Below, in pieces: positions 11,511-24,432 of a stretch of DNA of 64,000 bases (the stretch's first letter is position 1; every line of letters starts with the position of its first letter). Under the pieces are notes generated by a model, which did no database searches, was not told the origin of the DNA, and saw nothing but the letters and a program-made list of their open reading frames with translations. Source of the stretch: Holothuria scabra (taxonomy: Eukaryota; Echinodermata; Holothuroidea; Aspidochirotida; Holothuriidae); the NCBI GenBank assembly GCA_037179385.1, contig CM074179.1:3596001-3660000 (forward strand), given 5' to 3'. The position numbers and the translations under genes were made by a program.

Positions 11511-12300
11511 CAGTGGCGTAGAAAGCAATATGGAAGGGGGGAGGGGGCTGGGGGGAAACAATTTTGGGCCATGCATCTCACCCTATCCTATTGACCAAAA
11601 GGTACATTTTTCTGATTAAATTTTTCGGTTTTTCTCCGAGAAAGAACAATTTTTTAAAAAAAATAAAAATAATCTGTTTTTTTTTCTTAAGTGTGAACAC
11701 TACTGTATTGAGAACGCAATTTGTGGGGCGCGAATCCCGCCAAAAATTTGGGTCCTTTTACATTTTTACACATTTGTAAATATGGAGCTTGTTGTGCAAA
11801 ATTTAATCTACATTCAGGGTCCCCTGTAAGCAAAATTGAATACTTGGGGGACTTTCGAAGAATCTGCGTTTCCTGTAAGCATGTAAATGAGAAAGCATGT
11901 CGACCGAAGATCGTTGTTGTTACATAATGTTTTCTAAGGATAGCGGATTGAGGCTTCTCGTCAACATTCAAAAAGCTCCTAAAACTTTGTTGTCTTTTAT
12001 ACAAAATATTTAACAATGAAAATCCGATACGGAAGAAAATTTAAGGGAAACGGCACTATAGCGGCTCGGAAAGGTCTACCACTAACTGCTGACTGTAGGC
12101 AACGTAGGGCGCGCAAAAGTTTGCCTTTCTTAAACTAACATAATTTCAGATATGGTTTTATTAGGAAGAATTTGAAATTTTATGGAGTAAAATTGGAAAG
12201 CCGCACTTTATTTGTCTGGTGCCTCAAATGGCAAATTTCCGATTTTTTCACTTCTTTGAGCTAGGGGGCAATCCCCCTGCCTCCTGTAGCTACGTCACTG
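11511..12300. mobile_element. hAT-like element, family B copy 1
   Basis: Ends CAGTGGCGTAG at the left and, inverted, CAGTGACGTAGCTA at the right. G-rich block after the left end. Shares with copy 2 the stretches TATGGAGCTTGT and AAGATCGTTGTTG. No target duplication evident. No transposase. Confidence 0.7.
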
Positions 12301-12389
12301 TTCTGCAACATTGAACATTGATAACATTTTGACACGGGTATAACTTAAGAATCTATCAGCACAGACTACTCAACTGACATGGCTGAAAG

Positions 12390-12950
12390 GTGACAGGTGT
12401 GTATGGGGGCATTTGAGTACGGTAGGCAAAAGGTTCCTTGCCTGAAATATGAAGTTTTGCTCGAAAGACTATCTTCAGTTGGCGCGGAGCGTACAGAAAA
12501 TTTCGAAAAATTTCGAAACCGTCAGACAGCCGGAAATGGCATATCTCGGGCTTTCCTGTATGGAAATTTGAAGGGTTGGGGGTTACTTAAAAATCTGCAC
12601 TTCCTTTATATATTGGTAGCAAATCTGAGAATGATTGTACGACAAATGAATCGTTGTTGCTACGTAATGTTATCTAAGGCCTTCGAAATGACACTCTCGG
12701 ATGACATTTCAAAAGTTTCCCAAAGTGTGTTGAATGTCCTCTTTAGAGAAAATATTTCAAAATCAAGAGCTTTCATTGTTGAAAATTTGGAATTCTGTGA
12801 CAGACAGTCTACAAAAATAGCAATAAAGCTGCCGGTGTCTTTTGATGATGTGGTATCAGATATGGTACATATCCGATTTTGTCATTTCCAGAGCTCGGAA
12901 AAGTTTACAAAAACCATTACGAGCGAGAACTAATGCATTCTATATTGAAT
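12390..12950 (+). mobile_element. hAT-like family B internal fragment
   Basis: Contains GGCGCGGAGCGTACAGAAAA, then TCGTTGTTGCTACGTAATG and CCGATTTTGTCATTTCCAGAG, which match family B copy 2 in order. The open frame of 178 codons (12397-12933) falls wholly in this repeat and is not a gene. Confidence 0.7.
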
Positions 12951-13084
12951 TTTGCGGCCCGCCGGAAGCGAGCCGGAATTTCCTTTGTTTTTTAGATTTG
13001 GAAAATTAAAAAAAGGGTTTCCTGACCCGGGAAGTGGGAGGGGGCGTAACCCACATTTGAAGGCGGACGAGCACCAGAACAATT

Positions 13085-13185
13085 TTTCAAACTTACAGCT
13101 GCCCCCTGTAGGCTGGGTGTTTTAGAATATGCCCACGGTGTTTTCCGCCTGTCGTAAGAGGCGACTAAAGGGAAACCAAGCTTGC
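13085..13185 (+). repeat. hairpin-bearing dispersed repeat candidate
   Basis: Contains CCGCCTGTCGTAAGAGGCGA at about 13147, a small stem CGCCT/AGGCG, after a TATGCCCACGGTG block. It resembles short elements I recall from other invertebrate genomes, but I cannot confirm that here. Confidence 0.3.
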
Positions 13186-13587
13186 ACTTAAACCTCACAT
13201 GAAAGTCAATTTAACTTTGAATCTTTTATCAACCTGACTGACACTATATAACACATTCGTCTTGGTATGTCGTAAAATTCCGTAAAATCTCATCTCACGA
13301 TCACTCACTATACAATCAAAGGTGTTGGCTTCAATTGATAATAGTTATCTCTGGCTAACTTTTGTGGATGATTTTGCTGTGGGCCTTCATTATAGATGTC
13401 GGAAAAAGATACATGTGTCGGCAGGTTTTAAATTTGTATCTTACTGGATGAATGCTAATCAAATATATACAAATCTCACGTGAAGTCATGTGAGAGAATT
13501 GTACGTTGCAGATGTATAATCTAATAGCGGTATAAATGTGTGGGGGACATCCTCCACAACATTCGGGCAGCAGACAGCCATTCCAGC

Positions 13588-13645
13588 TTGAAGTAGTGTG
13601 TAGTACAATAGACTACTTGAAGTAGTGTGTAGTACAATAGACTGT
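13588..13645 (+). repeat. 29-bp tandem duplication
   Basis: CTTGAAGTAGTGTGTAGTAC followed by AATAGACT occurs twice head to tail, almost identical. Confidence 0.85.
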
Positions 13646-14005
13646 CCTGTTTCATGATTTCCTGTTGAGAGTCATGTGACAACATTCCTCTCTTCAAATA
13701 TGAAATTTACTGCTTAGTTTTCCTTGTATAGGCCTATATGCAACATTGAAGTCATAAAGTGTAATGTAAGATACTTTCAAGAGATATAAGATGAAAATTG
13801 TTTTATTTAGCTGTTGCTTCAAAAGAAATTTGAGGCTACTGCTCTTGAATTTGAAATCCGTTCCCAGTTTTGCAGGGATTGCAGCTCTTAAACCTTCATC
13901 GATAAAATATTTTGTCCAAACGGGCAAACTGGTGGCCCTGAATACGTACTTAAAGGCAGTTCATCATTATGCACCCCATAACGTTGTAAGAACTTCAATC
14001 AGTAC

Positions 14006-14100
14006 CAATTACATAGGCGACGGAAGCGGGGGGGGGGGGGGGCAGGGGGCTTGGCCCCCAATATTTTTTTATCAGATTTTGGGGGGCATGCCCCTACCTA
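14006..14100 (+). mobile_element. hAT-like end with poly-G
   Basis: Reads ATAGGCGACGGAAGC, a run of about 14 G, then GGGGGCTTGGCCCCC. This G-run plus hairpin recurs as the subterminal block of the hAT-like elements here. Confidence 0.5.
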
Positions 14101-16077
14101 ATGACTGAATGTCGCAAAATAGATTTTGCAAAAGTATTTAAACAAATTTAAGTTGCTTTTATTACATTTCGGCTATTCTTGGCTCGATTATTATTTTTCA
14201 GAGTGCAAAAGTTACAACGTTTTCGGGGGCTTGGACCCCCACATTAACAATAACATGTAGGAAAGGTTACTTTCGCCCTTCAAACAGTTAAAGCAAAATT
14301 TTTTTTGCAAGCTATCTTTCTTTTTTAAGTTATCTTTCTTCTAAAATCAGGACCTTTTTTTAACATGCTGAGCGAGGGGTATGTCCCGAGTCCCCTTGTT
14401 AGCCCCGATGACACACATTTCCTGAGTAATAATGTCCCTTTTAATACCTATACAAAGGCTTTTGATACCATTAAGTCCCCTAAAAAGTCTTAAATGTCAG
14501 AGCCTCCAGGGCTTCTATTGCGGTCTCCTAGACCCCACGCATACTGCCTCGGGATTTTAAATTGAACTCCCTATTGATAAAATGCTCCATCACACTTTGG
14601 ATCTCTTAAAATACCCTTGGCTTTGCCCCCTAAAATTACTCTTAAGTGTTTCTCCTGAATCAAATGCTATAGTACTTCCCGATTCCATTCTTGTCCCTTA
14701 CCTTCCCCCACTCCTGAATTAGGTTAATAGTTTAGCATCCTTAATTTGAATATGGTTTTCGATCATTTTAGAGCCTCTCAAATCACTAATATCGCTGGGC
14801 TACCGGGGACTTCGCCTCCTGGAACCCTATCGGGGGTTTTGTCCCCAGACCCCACGGCGATAGGGTTTGGAGCTTCGCGCAAAACCGGACGACTTACAGC
14901 GTCAACATTACGTCGACTACCCAAAACTTGTGGCCCCCAATAAAAACATCTTCCACCGCTTATGAATTAGGATGTCCATTCAACGTGCTTGGAAATCTTT
15001 ACTCCCTACTGGGTTGCTGCCCTTTTGCTGTACCAGTACGGTCAGCATTGCGTTGCGTGTCTCTCTTTTTTGCCATGCAAGCGTCCATTCTACAAAAATT
15101 GTTACTAAGTTGTTGCTGCCGGCGCGTTTTCTGTTACACGACTGCACATTATCAGTCCCACCCATGATGCTACATTGAAACGCGCTGACGTCAAGTGCAT
15201 GACCCCTGTAGGTCAGTTTTTCACATTGATAAGGAATGTTCTGTGTACTTTTGCGCAGTCTCTTGCTTTGACTTCGAAGTTCATAGGCTAGACTACTCTC
15301 CCATGAAGAATGTAAATTTTTCAAAGTTTTAATGCCTCTCATGCAATAACATTCTGATAACATGGATATTTTTTTTCAAAAAATGTGGGGTACTTTCAGA
15401 GTTCAAGGAAAAGCAAAGACCTGCTCATTGAATTGAGATAATGTAGCGTGGCCGGGATGAGTCGCAAAATGAGCAAGTCCAGTCTGCTGAGTTCGTGAAG
15501 GAAGCGGAAATGATGGATTAGACTAAACGGTAGAGACGGTAGAGTAAAACATACCAAAATCCGTTGAATTACTTTGCTCCAGATAACATACATTTACCGA
15601 TATCAAACATGTAACATAATACTCCACAAATAGCGTCCACTCCGGACGACAACCACACCAAGACTGGCTAACACAAGAAGACAAATAATTCTAACGGACT
15701 AGACAAGAAAAGAGACTTACGTAATATTTTACAACTAGTTAGCCTACCCTAACAGAGACAACGGAGTTCCCAAATGTAACATAACATTAACCTTTGAACT
15801 CTTACAAATAATAACGTCATATGTGCTTGCTTAGGTTCACCTTGTTTTGAAAAAGTGACTCTCTACCTGTTTATATCTTGGGCCAGACACATGAAATTCA
15901 TGAAAGTACCACAATTTGGCGCAAGAAGCGGAATCTTGTCAAATATTTGAAAAGATTTATGTCAAAAGTAACTAGAAATAGTTCCTAAATGAAACTACTC
16001 GTTTCATTTATGAGCCGAATCTAGTCAGTTTTGACTGAGATTACTGACACTCAAAATTTGAATGGATCTTAGACACC

Positions 16078-17281
16078 TCAAAGCGATCTGTCGTGCAACT
16101 GTCTTGTTCGTACACGATTCATTAAAGAACTTTTGGATTCGGCTGTGAGTTGACAGAACTCTCCTGCATTGTCTACTGGTTTGTAATTAACATTTTGAAA
16201 GTATCGTCCCTGATTTTTAAAATACTGTCCATTTGTACAGTTGTTGAACACGATAGATAATTTTTGACGAAATTTTTGCAAATCTTTCTGAAAATCGTTT
16301 CCATAAAGGGTGACTTTCTTCCAGAGAGTAGCGTTAAAATGCTGGTAAAGTTGAAAATCTATAGAGTTCCATGCTCGTATTTTCTGCAGCATATTGTCTG
16401 ATATTGTGCCACTCTTTGCGCTCGATGATCTTTGATTTTTTGAAATAAACAAAATATCTTCCAGATTCCAACAGAATTGTTTCTTTAACACCAGTAACGA
16501 CTCATCGAGGTACTCAGTAATTAAAACGAAATCCAATTCTTCGTCAAGTTTTGAAATATATTCCATGACTTTGCCTGTGTCGGTATGATATTCCGTATTT
16601 AGTCCAAGGTCGTACATCTGATTGTTTTTAGCATAAAAATATCGAAGTCCTTTGACTCCTTCCCACGATAGAACTTTCAACTTTTCCAAATAATCGTTAG
16701 GATGACGAAACCATTCCTGTAAACGTTCATTCACGCTCAGTAGCCGACGTTTAATGAGTAATGGAAATGCATCGTCGAATTGAAAGTGGACAAACGCCGA
16801 TTCAAATTGCATACCGGGATCTCTTATTACAGTGATATATCGCGTATTTGGCTTCATGAAGGAGTTCATAACCGCACGATTATATCGAACGTGAACCGTG
16901 ATCATATCGTACTTGTATTTTGCATAATTACCCACCTTGACTCCCAACGGTTTTACGAAATCGTTTCTAGGACTGTCTCTTGTAATTGGCTTGTAGACAA
17001 TGTGGCCGTTCGATTGGCGCTTATTTAACACAAATGACAATTTTCTACGATAACCGAATCGGTTCATGATATGCCCCACTGTCGTACTTCCTGTTTTATG
17101 TGTCTTGATATACGCTACTCTGGTCACTGCTTCCGCACATGATTGTTCCATCAGATCCGGCATTGCGACGTCATATGAGACATGTACCGCTGATTGAGTC
17201 ATGGGTGTACGAACTTTCATCAATTTTCTGGTTATATTTCCCGTCAATAAATAATCATCGTGTTGATTTTCTACTTTTATT
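16078..17281 (-). CDS. galactose-3-O-sulfotransferase-like, main exon
   Basis: Membrane-bound Golgi sulfotransferase of the Gal3ST/galactosylceramide sulfotransferase family, expected to move sulfate from PAPS to galactose of glycolipids or glycans. Numbering from the ATG at 17328, it has the 5'-phosphosulfate loop KTHKTGSTT (75-83), FGYRRKLSFVL after it, and the 3'-phosphate site YITVIRDP with S177. LITEYLDESLLVLKKQFCW is also typical of the family. The stop is at 16078. The frame stays open to 17328, but TTTTGCAG just before 17281 looks like a splice acceptor, so this is probably the large last exon and the N-terminal membrane anchor lies upstream in an exon I could not find. No frameshift or stop is seen. 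Substrate is not decided by sequence. Confidence 0.85.
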
Positions 17282-17394
17282 CTGCAAAATGAGTAAAGAA
17301 AGGATACTGATAAAAAAGAATAGATCATCGAAAAGCTTGTAAACAGCGTAGTAATCGAAACATATATACATAACGCGTGCTTCAGGGCCTAGAT

Positions 17395-17470
17395 TCTCAA
17401 CCTTTTTTCATTCCCGGACCCCTTATGATGTTCCATGTTTTTAAGGGACCCCTGTCGGGGCATAGAAAAT
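17395..17470 (+). mobile_element. degenerate hAT-like end
   Basis: Short piece with AGATTCTCAACCTTTTTTC followed by CCCGGACCCC, a pattern common at ends of hAT-type elements in animals. Confidence 0.35.
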
Positions 17471-17739
17471 CTCTTGATTGAGTTATGACTTTCGCATATG
17501 AGACAAGGATGGTCTTACTCAGACTGTAAGAAATATAAATTGAAATTGAATTGAAAATAGAAATTGTTGCAAATTATATCACCACTGTATATAATTGGTG
17601 AAAAATAACCATAAATACAGGTTTAAAGCTTGTTATCATTACGTTGTAAAAATTGTGTATTATTTACTGAGCTTACATTCAGTTCTACATGATGAATTGG
17701 TTTTGGGGGATATGCACATGCACCCTTTAATGAGAAATT

Positions 17740-18445
17740 TTCTAACTGGCTAACGATAACCCTAATCCATAACCTAATACCTAACCGAACAAAGAATGCA
17801 ATCGATACAATACCGTGGCAACAGCCAATCAAGAAACACCTTGTTAAATAGTGCGCATCTACCCGGAGGGGGGGGGGGGGGGACTCCAAGATTGTAGATC
17901 AGGGAAATAACAACGTAGCGGGTATACACTCTCTTTGCAGCGTCAGGGTCACGCAAGAATCTCTATAAGCTATATATTACAAAATCTATATTATCGTCTG
18001 CTATTGCTTCATCCAACTTCAGTCTTGAAATGTTTCGTTATATGACATAGTTTATTGACAGTCACTGTAAAAATTACAATATTGCATCTAGCTAAGGGAG
18101 GTTTCGCTGATCAGAGTACATCACTAACATGGGAGTGCCTGAAAATGTGAACACGTTGTGTTATACCTGGTCATTGCAGGAAATTTCAGGAAATCTTCGA
18201 ATTGGCATCACAAATATTCGATCCGTGTCTTTGTGGGTCATTTGCATTAGTGGAAGGTATTTAAGAACAAGCTTAGTTCCGGGGGCGATGCTCACTCTTT
18301 AGCAAGAAGTTCCTAACTTGCTAACGATAGAACTATAACCACTAATCTGATCCCTTGCCTTAACAAAGAATACAATCGATACCAGACAACGACAACAACC
18401 AATCAAGAAGTACCTTTGCTAAACAGTCCGCATCTACCTGCTGAG
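17740..18445 (+). repeat. two direct copies of an unknown repeat
   Basis: 17740-17875 and 18303-18445 match in order: CTAACGATA, ACAAAGAATGCAATCGATAC (or the A variant), CAATCAAGAA and GCGCATCTACC/CCGCATCTACC. A poly-G run follows the first copy. Confidence 0.65.
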
Positions 18446-18825
18446 TTGGCTAATATTAGTCAACCAATAGTTTTGTAGCACATAATTCAATTACTTGGTA
18501 GCCATGTGATCAAACTAATAAATATCAAAGCATTTTTTGTGAAAACCAATTGTGACAGAATTAAGACACGTGAATGATGTTGCTATAACGGATTAATAAC
18601 AAATAACACTCCACAAAGGTAGCATCCATTTTGCGGACCGTAAGGGAACGATCGTACGTATACTGCCCGCCACACCCATCTAGAGCACTAAGTTACCCCT
18701 TCTTTGGTACACCATAACGTAACCCGGTAAAACTGGGGTAACCTTATCGTGAGATTGCGTGATTTTCAAATTGGTTTCGTATTTTGTCTTCGGGAGACAC
18801 AAGAGTAACACAAGTCCTCAACAGG

Positions 18826-19100
18826 GCCGTAGGGAGCGGGGGGGGGCTGGGGCTGCAGCCCCCCAATAATTTTGCCATGTATAGTTTTTTTTTTTTTTTT
18901 TTTTTGAAGTGAACATTTTATTACAACGAAAGATCAAAATAACGACTGCTTAGATACTATTAACAAGCCCGGGAAATGTCATTTCCGGCTGTCTGAGGGA
19001 TTGCGATATTTCACAATTTTCTGTACGCTCCGCGCCAACCGATGGTGGCGCTCCGCTTAGATAGTCAGCCCGAGTCAGTCCCCCCCCCCCCAATCGAAAG
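18826..19100. mobile_element. hAT-like fragment with G-rich ends
   Basis: CAGGGCCGTAGGGAG and a G tract at the left; on the right strand-inverted block GGCGCGGAGCGTACAG preceded by GGAGCGCCACCATCGG, then a C tract. The same paired block occurs near 10640, 10830, 12480 and 55520. Confidence 0.55.
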
Positions 19101-20394
19101 TACCTTCCGACGGCACTGGGTAGGGTAAATGACACATTGCAGACTGAAGGGGTGATCTCACGTGCAGTTGGAAACGGACACGGACGGAACAAACAAATAA
19201 AAAAAAATCTCCAAAACTGACTTTAAATATTTACATCTCGACAATTTATAAGTAACTTTTTATACGTGAGGGTCGGTCGGGCAGCAGTGGCACTCCCAAT
19301 GTCAGACAGCCTCCTCGATCATGGAAAGCTAATTTAAGTACAGGCTGACATTATACAGCGATGTCGGATTGGACTACGATCCTATTTTTGTGAATTTAAG
19401 ATAACGTTTTCACCATCTCTTGTAGCAAAGAACGCGAGATTTATTTACCTCTTTTTAAACATGATTTATATCGAAAATCGTATTTTAAAATACTTCGTGA
19501 CATACTGTACTATGAGCCAGCTTTATACGAAAAATGTGACGGTGTGCTGTCACAAAATGATTGGTATAGATTTGTCTTTTAGACTACATCCTATTGTGAT
19601 GCAAACCATATGTTTACTGGTGTTGGTTAATCATCTTTTTTCCGATTAGGGATTATGAAGACTTTATCCAAAACTCATAAAAATCGATGCGATATCATTG
19701 TAGTGCAACCATTCGCTACGGGACGGCAGAGTTGCAGCTCCCTAGCAAGAACCTTGCTGTGAATCAGTCGGGAAGACTACGGTGCCTCGGTCAGACAGAG
19801 AATGGGAAAGGGGTGGGATCTGGAGTCAGGCAAAAAGTCACCATCCCCAACAGAAAGAGCCCCGTACGTACTGCCATGAGTGTGACCGGTTTGTGTACTC
19901 ACCCTGAGTTTAAGCTGAGTCGTGGTATACTTAGCACTTGTACTTTAGGCTTCGGTAATTCATTCCTTTTATCCTTTGCATCGCCGTCAAAGTTGAGGTA
20001 AACGTTTAGTAACAACACTAGCGTCATTATACTGCAACCGTAAACTTTGACACGAAAAGATGTTACCTATTTTAAACAAACAAAAGCGTAGAAAAAGCAT
20101 TGAAAAAGTATAGAAGCAAAAACGATATCATTTGTTACGCAAACTACGGTACACACACACACACACACTAAGTTATTTCTTCTACCCAAGGAACGTGGTG
20201 TCATTTTTGAATAAAAATCGCACACTGCGTTCCTTTATGAAAATGTAGAAGGTTTTTGTGTACAAACATGAGAGGTGAGCTAATTTACTTGGCATGAAGG
20301 GTGTTGATTTGACTTTTTTTTATTTTCAAAGTGGAGGGTGGGGGGGGGGGGACATCTGGCCGAATTACTTTCTCTTGTCCTGTCAAGGTGTTCA
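19101..20394. other. intergenic, no supported gene
   Basis: Includes a 104-codon frame (19687-20001), which I do not recognise, and a (CA)n tract at 20153-20168. No splice-linked coding signal was seen. Confidence 0.4.
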
Positions 20395-21082
20395 CAGCGG
20401 CGTAGCTACAAATTTTTGCGGGGGGGGGGGGGGAGCGAAAGCATCCAAATTTTAGGATTTTTAAGTGCGAACATCACTGTACTAGGAATGTACATTTGCG
20501 GCGGGCAAAGCGCGCTGAAACTTTTGTACATTTTCGAATATTTGAAAATATGGAGCTTGTACTGAAGGAAAGTTTGGATTCTGAGTTTCCCGTAAGGAAA
20601 TTTGAAAATTTGGGGGAATTACTGATGAATTTGTATATCCTGTGGTCAAATCTGAGATTGACCGGCGACCAAAGATCGTTGTTGCTACATTACTGTATGT
20701 CATCCAATGCCTAACAAATGAGGATCTCCGGCTTTTGAGTCAAGAGCCTATATTGGTTAAAATTTGGAATTTTATGAAAGAAAATTTATGAAAATAGCAC
20801 TGTAGGTACCGTTGTCACTTGATGATCTGGTGTCACACGTAGCAAATTTCCGATTTTGTCACTTCCAGAGCTTGGAAAAGTTCACCAAATTGGAGATATG
20901 AGCGAGCACCTCTGCTTAGGAATTGTTCTTGGAACAACTAAAGACGAATATGGAGCCCTTTTTGGAGAGAATTTGGAACTTCGGAATTTCATGAGTTGTC
21001 AAAACCACATTGGAGACTAGTTTCACAAATGACAAATTTCCGAATTTATAATTTCTTCCCTGCCCCTGTAGCTAAGCCACTG
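20395..21082. mobile_element. hAT-like element, family B copy 2
   Basis: Starts CAGCGGCGTAGCTAC and ends with the complement of CAGTGGCTTAGCTAC. Flanks GGTGTTCA and GGTGTCTG share five of eight bases, a possibly decayed 8-bp duplication. A run of about 15 G follows the left end. Internal sequence aligns with copy 1. Confidence 0.75.
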
Positions 21083-21982
21083 GGTGTCTGAAAAAAGGGG
21101 CCCAGATGCTAAATGGTGTTAAATGTTTCAATATTTTTGAGTTACTAGGAAACTCCAAAGTTTTCAAAACATAGTCTTGAAAGTGTGGGTAATTACTTCA
21201 AAGAACTATACGGTCAATCTGAATTAAAATAAGGGGTATACTCTATATGAGTGTCCTAAATAGGATCACAACGAAAATTGTTAGCGTGATAGTTTGTAAA
21301 GGATTTGTACAAAATTTTTAACAGTAAGGAATCATTTTTGATGAAAGAAGGTAAAATCCATAGTCGGACTGATCATAGCACACTTCAATCTACTGCGGGA
21401 ATATCGCAGATCTGGGGGGGGTGGTACCCTCTGGTGTTACTAAGACACCGTGGCATAGGCCTACCAGTATAAGATTGTTGATGCAAAAGGCATTAAAATA
21501 TGTTCTTTCGAAGCTTACAACGACACCTCGTCATACAATATCTGCAGACAAAGGATGGAGGTGTACCTCTTGTTCCAGATTGAATTGTTTAATCTTGCAA
21601 AATTCAGTGTGATTTTGCTTCTCGAATAATGTATTTATACGAAATGGTCGTGCTGGTGATGTGCTCGTGTCGAAATTTTGCATTTGAACTCATTTATTTT
21701 TCTGAAAAAGTTGCATGCATGCAGACTGTACACCGAGATATTTTCCTTAAAATGTGTTAAGCCTGCCATGCTGGTCATTCACTAAGGATTACCGAATTCA
21801 TTAAAATATAGTAGGTAATGATTCCTCTTCTTCAAATTCCTAAACGTTGTGCTCCTTCATAACCACACATGCTCCCATATGCATTCGAACAATCGACCTT
21901 ATCATAGAGACAGATAAATAATGTATCTTTGATATGCAAGTGAAAAAAAAAAACATCAATGAGACTGCAAGCGCGCGGAGCG

Positions 21983-22377
21983 CGCAAAAATTTGCGTATA
22001 CATGCTGTGACGTCGCTTCTTGAAAAATTAACATAGACACCCCAGTACATCAAAGGCGGTATGGGGTGTAACTAATATCTGAGTTTGTTACATGATCTGT
22101 GAATTCGAATGAGCTATGCATTCATTGTGTTCGCACTGGGTGAAAAGCAATTAACACATGCTGACTGAACTGTTAGCTATAGCCAACCCCAAATGTTACG
22201 TAACTTTTTGTGTATTGAAACACATCTTTTACTGTCAATCAATAAATCAGATATGAAACTTGACTTAATCAAGTCTGCATGTCAGGCTTCTTTTCCCCCC
22301 TAAAGCGATAAGAGTTTATCAGCCTGAGGCAGAAATGAAGGATGTAACAAAAAGTAAGAGGAAACGTTTCATCATGT
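21983..22377 (+). repeat. repeat family E, forward copy
   Basis: Inverted relative of 35748-36090: shared ATGCTGTGACGTC (ATC in the other), CATAGACACCCCAGTACATC, GGGGTGTAACTAATATCTGA and GTAACAAAAAGTAAGAGG. Preceded by the palindrome GCGCGCGGAGCGCGC. Confidence 0.8.
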
Positions 22378-22479
22378 AAACGTGTATTTATTGATACAGA
22401 AATTGATCGCAAGCGGGAGAGCACATCTTCCATAACCTACATGTATAGTATTTTTGGTAGAACCTAACTTTTAAGTTTC

Positions 22480-22582
22480 AGGTCACAAAAAGTGTGGGGG
22501 GGGGGGACTTTTACGTTAGTGTCCCCTCCACTCAAAAAAGTGGGGGGACATGTCCCCATTGTCTCCCCAAATCGACGCCCCT
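22480..22582 (-). mobile_element. hAT-like terminal fragment
   Basis: On the minus strand it begins CAGGGGCGTCGATTTGGGG, then GGGGACATGTCCCC and a G tract, which is an end plus G-rich subterminus. Confidence 0.5.
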
Positions 22583-22589
22583 GAGTGCT

Positions 22590-23885
22590 TAGCACATATT
22601 TAAGAATATGTTTTGGTAGGCTATATGACCAGTTTTTAGCTCCCCCATCTATAAAATTGAGTGTAAAATAAAACACAGCCTTTCAAAGTACCCGAAAAGT
22701 CACTATCTGTCTTGGTATGGATGGAGTGCGCGGTATAGGACTAATCCTCTCAAGCAAGTAACTAAGGGATTGCTTTAGAAGCCTACGGGTAGTTCAGAGT
22801 TTATAGGACACTCACACCTAAAATTGTTTGTGTCCTTTTGGAAAGAATATTAAGGAAACTGATCATGGCTTGCAGAGCCTTCATCCCTTCTTGACACCTT
22901 GCTACCCTGAAAATTTAATCCCCTGCCCGAAATAGAGTTTTCAACCAGATTTATTCTTGAAAGTAAATAAAAGCTACGTCACTTTGCAGTTTCTGTTTTT
23001 CTACTTTAATTTTCACTCAAAGAAGTCATGCCACCAGGGTCGCATCCCTATCCATGTAACAAATCTGCCTCGAAACATTCGAGTAGAAAATCCATTCTCT
23101 CCATTTATATATGTACAGTTATAGTCACGGGCCTGTCTAATTTTAGTTTTGCATTCAGTTTCAAGACAGATCACACACGAACGGTAGACTAAGCATTTCA
23201 GGTGTTCATCACATGATAGTTTGATAGCTAAAAAAATGATAGGCCTGAGTCATTTAATTCTGGCGGCAGGATCTTTACGTGACGAATCTTTCTTGAATTA
23301 CATTTTTACAAAAAGCGAAAAGCAAAGCGGGTTGATCACGTGCTGTTCCAAATCACATTAAATTCCTTTCGTTAAGCTAATAATTGTCTATTTCTCTCTT
23401 TTTAAAGGATTTCAAAACCCACACTGAATACATGCTGTGGGATATTATCGTTCCCATGGAGTTTGCAACTCTCTTTCCTGGCATCTTTGCATATTATTGT
23501 ACTGTCAAAAAGAAATAAAATGTACGAAAGATTCTGACTACGCGTTAATTATTCAGTTAAATGACTTTCAAATTAAGACCTCTTATTTGAAATAATTTAC
23601 CGCCGCCAGGTTTACTATGCGTCTAAATGTTGACCATGATCAAATCACCACTCAACTTGCAGCAAACAAATAGTATATAAGCCTGTGGGCAAAGCGTCAA
23701 CAATTTGGTGAAATGTAATTTCTTTCTTCCATATTGTTCTATTTGTCTTTTTCATGCTTACAGAGCCAATGCACGCAAAGAAGCAAAACCTACTTACATT
23801 CGATTCAACGAGAACATAAATATGGATTGAAATATTTCAGTGCACTGCAACTTACCGGTGCATGACTGGATCCAAGATAGTGTGT
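22590..23885. other. intergenic, nothing recognised
   Basis: AT-rich; no ORF longer than about 60 codons and no clear repeats. Confidence 0.5.
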
Positions 23886-24432
23886 AACTCAAGTCAAAAA
23901 TATCAAAATATATGCTAATGAACATGAAAAATGAATTCTAACAGCCCAATTCCCATCTTCAAATGGCATTCTTGAGCTGAGATATAAAACGTTGAAGTTT
24001 GTTCACTTAACTTAAAATGGTATATTGCGCAATAATTTGTGATGTCATTGTTATACTACTCAAATTACAATCTTTGTATTTCTTTGTTTTTCTAAAAGTT
24101 ACTGCACCTTGCACCAAGATGTGATAACACTTTTATTCTAATGGGGTGATGTTATTAACAAAAGCCATCTCTGTGCAACATGCTATGCAAGCAAACAGAA
24201 AGTGTTCAAGGTCATATAAGCATTTTTAATTTCAGAGGAAAACAAAGCAGGTTATGTGATTGTACAACAAGAAGGTCACAAATTATTGCGCAAGTGGACC
24301 AATCTGTTTTAAGTGAATAAACTTCAACATTTTATGTCTCAGCTCAGGAATGTGCTATGAGGATGAGAGATGGACTTTTAGAATGAACTTTTCATGTTCT
24401 TTAATATATATTTTTGAATTTTGGGACTCGAG
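23886..24432. mobile_element. long-TIR palindromic element, uninterrupted copy
   Basis: Left arm (about 23886-24062) and right arm (about 24235-24432) are inverted copies: GAACATGAAAA, GAGCTGAGATATAAAA, GTTGAAGTTTGTTCACTTAA and GCGCAATAATTTGTGA are all mirrored. No ORF of note. It retains the empty hAT target at 24175-24182. Confidence 0.75.

Larger units (their letters stand above)
13200..16077. other. intergenic, no supported gene
   Basis: Apart from the 29-bp duplication and the hAT-like end, there is repeat debris, including a C/G-rich piece at about 14790-14890 with CTATCGGGGGTTTTGTCCCC. Several ORFs of 65-127 codons overlap on both strands; none has recognisable motifs. Confidence 0.5.

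Noticed and set aside
12397..12933. 178-codon open frame
   Set aside because: Lies inside a hAT-like family B copy and aligns as DNA to 20600-20930, where the frame is broken.
19687..20001. 104-codon ORF
   Set aside because: No motif recognised and no splice neighbours; may be chance.
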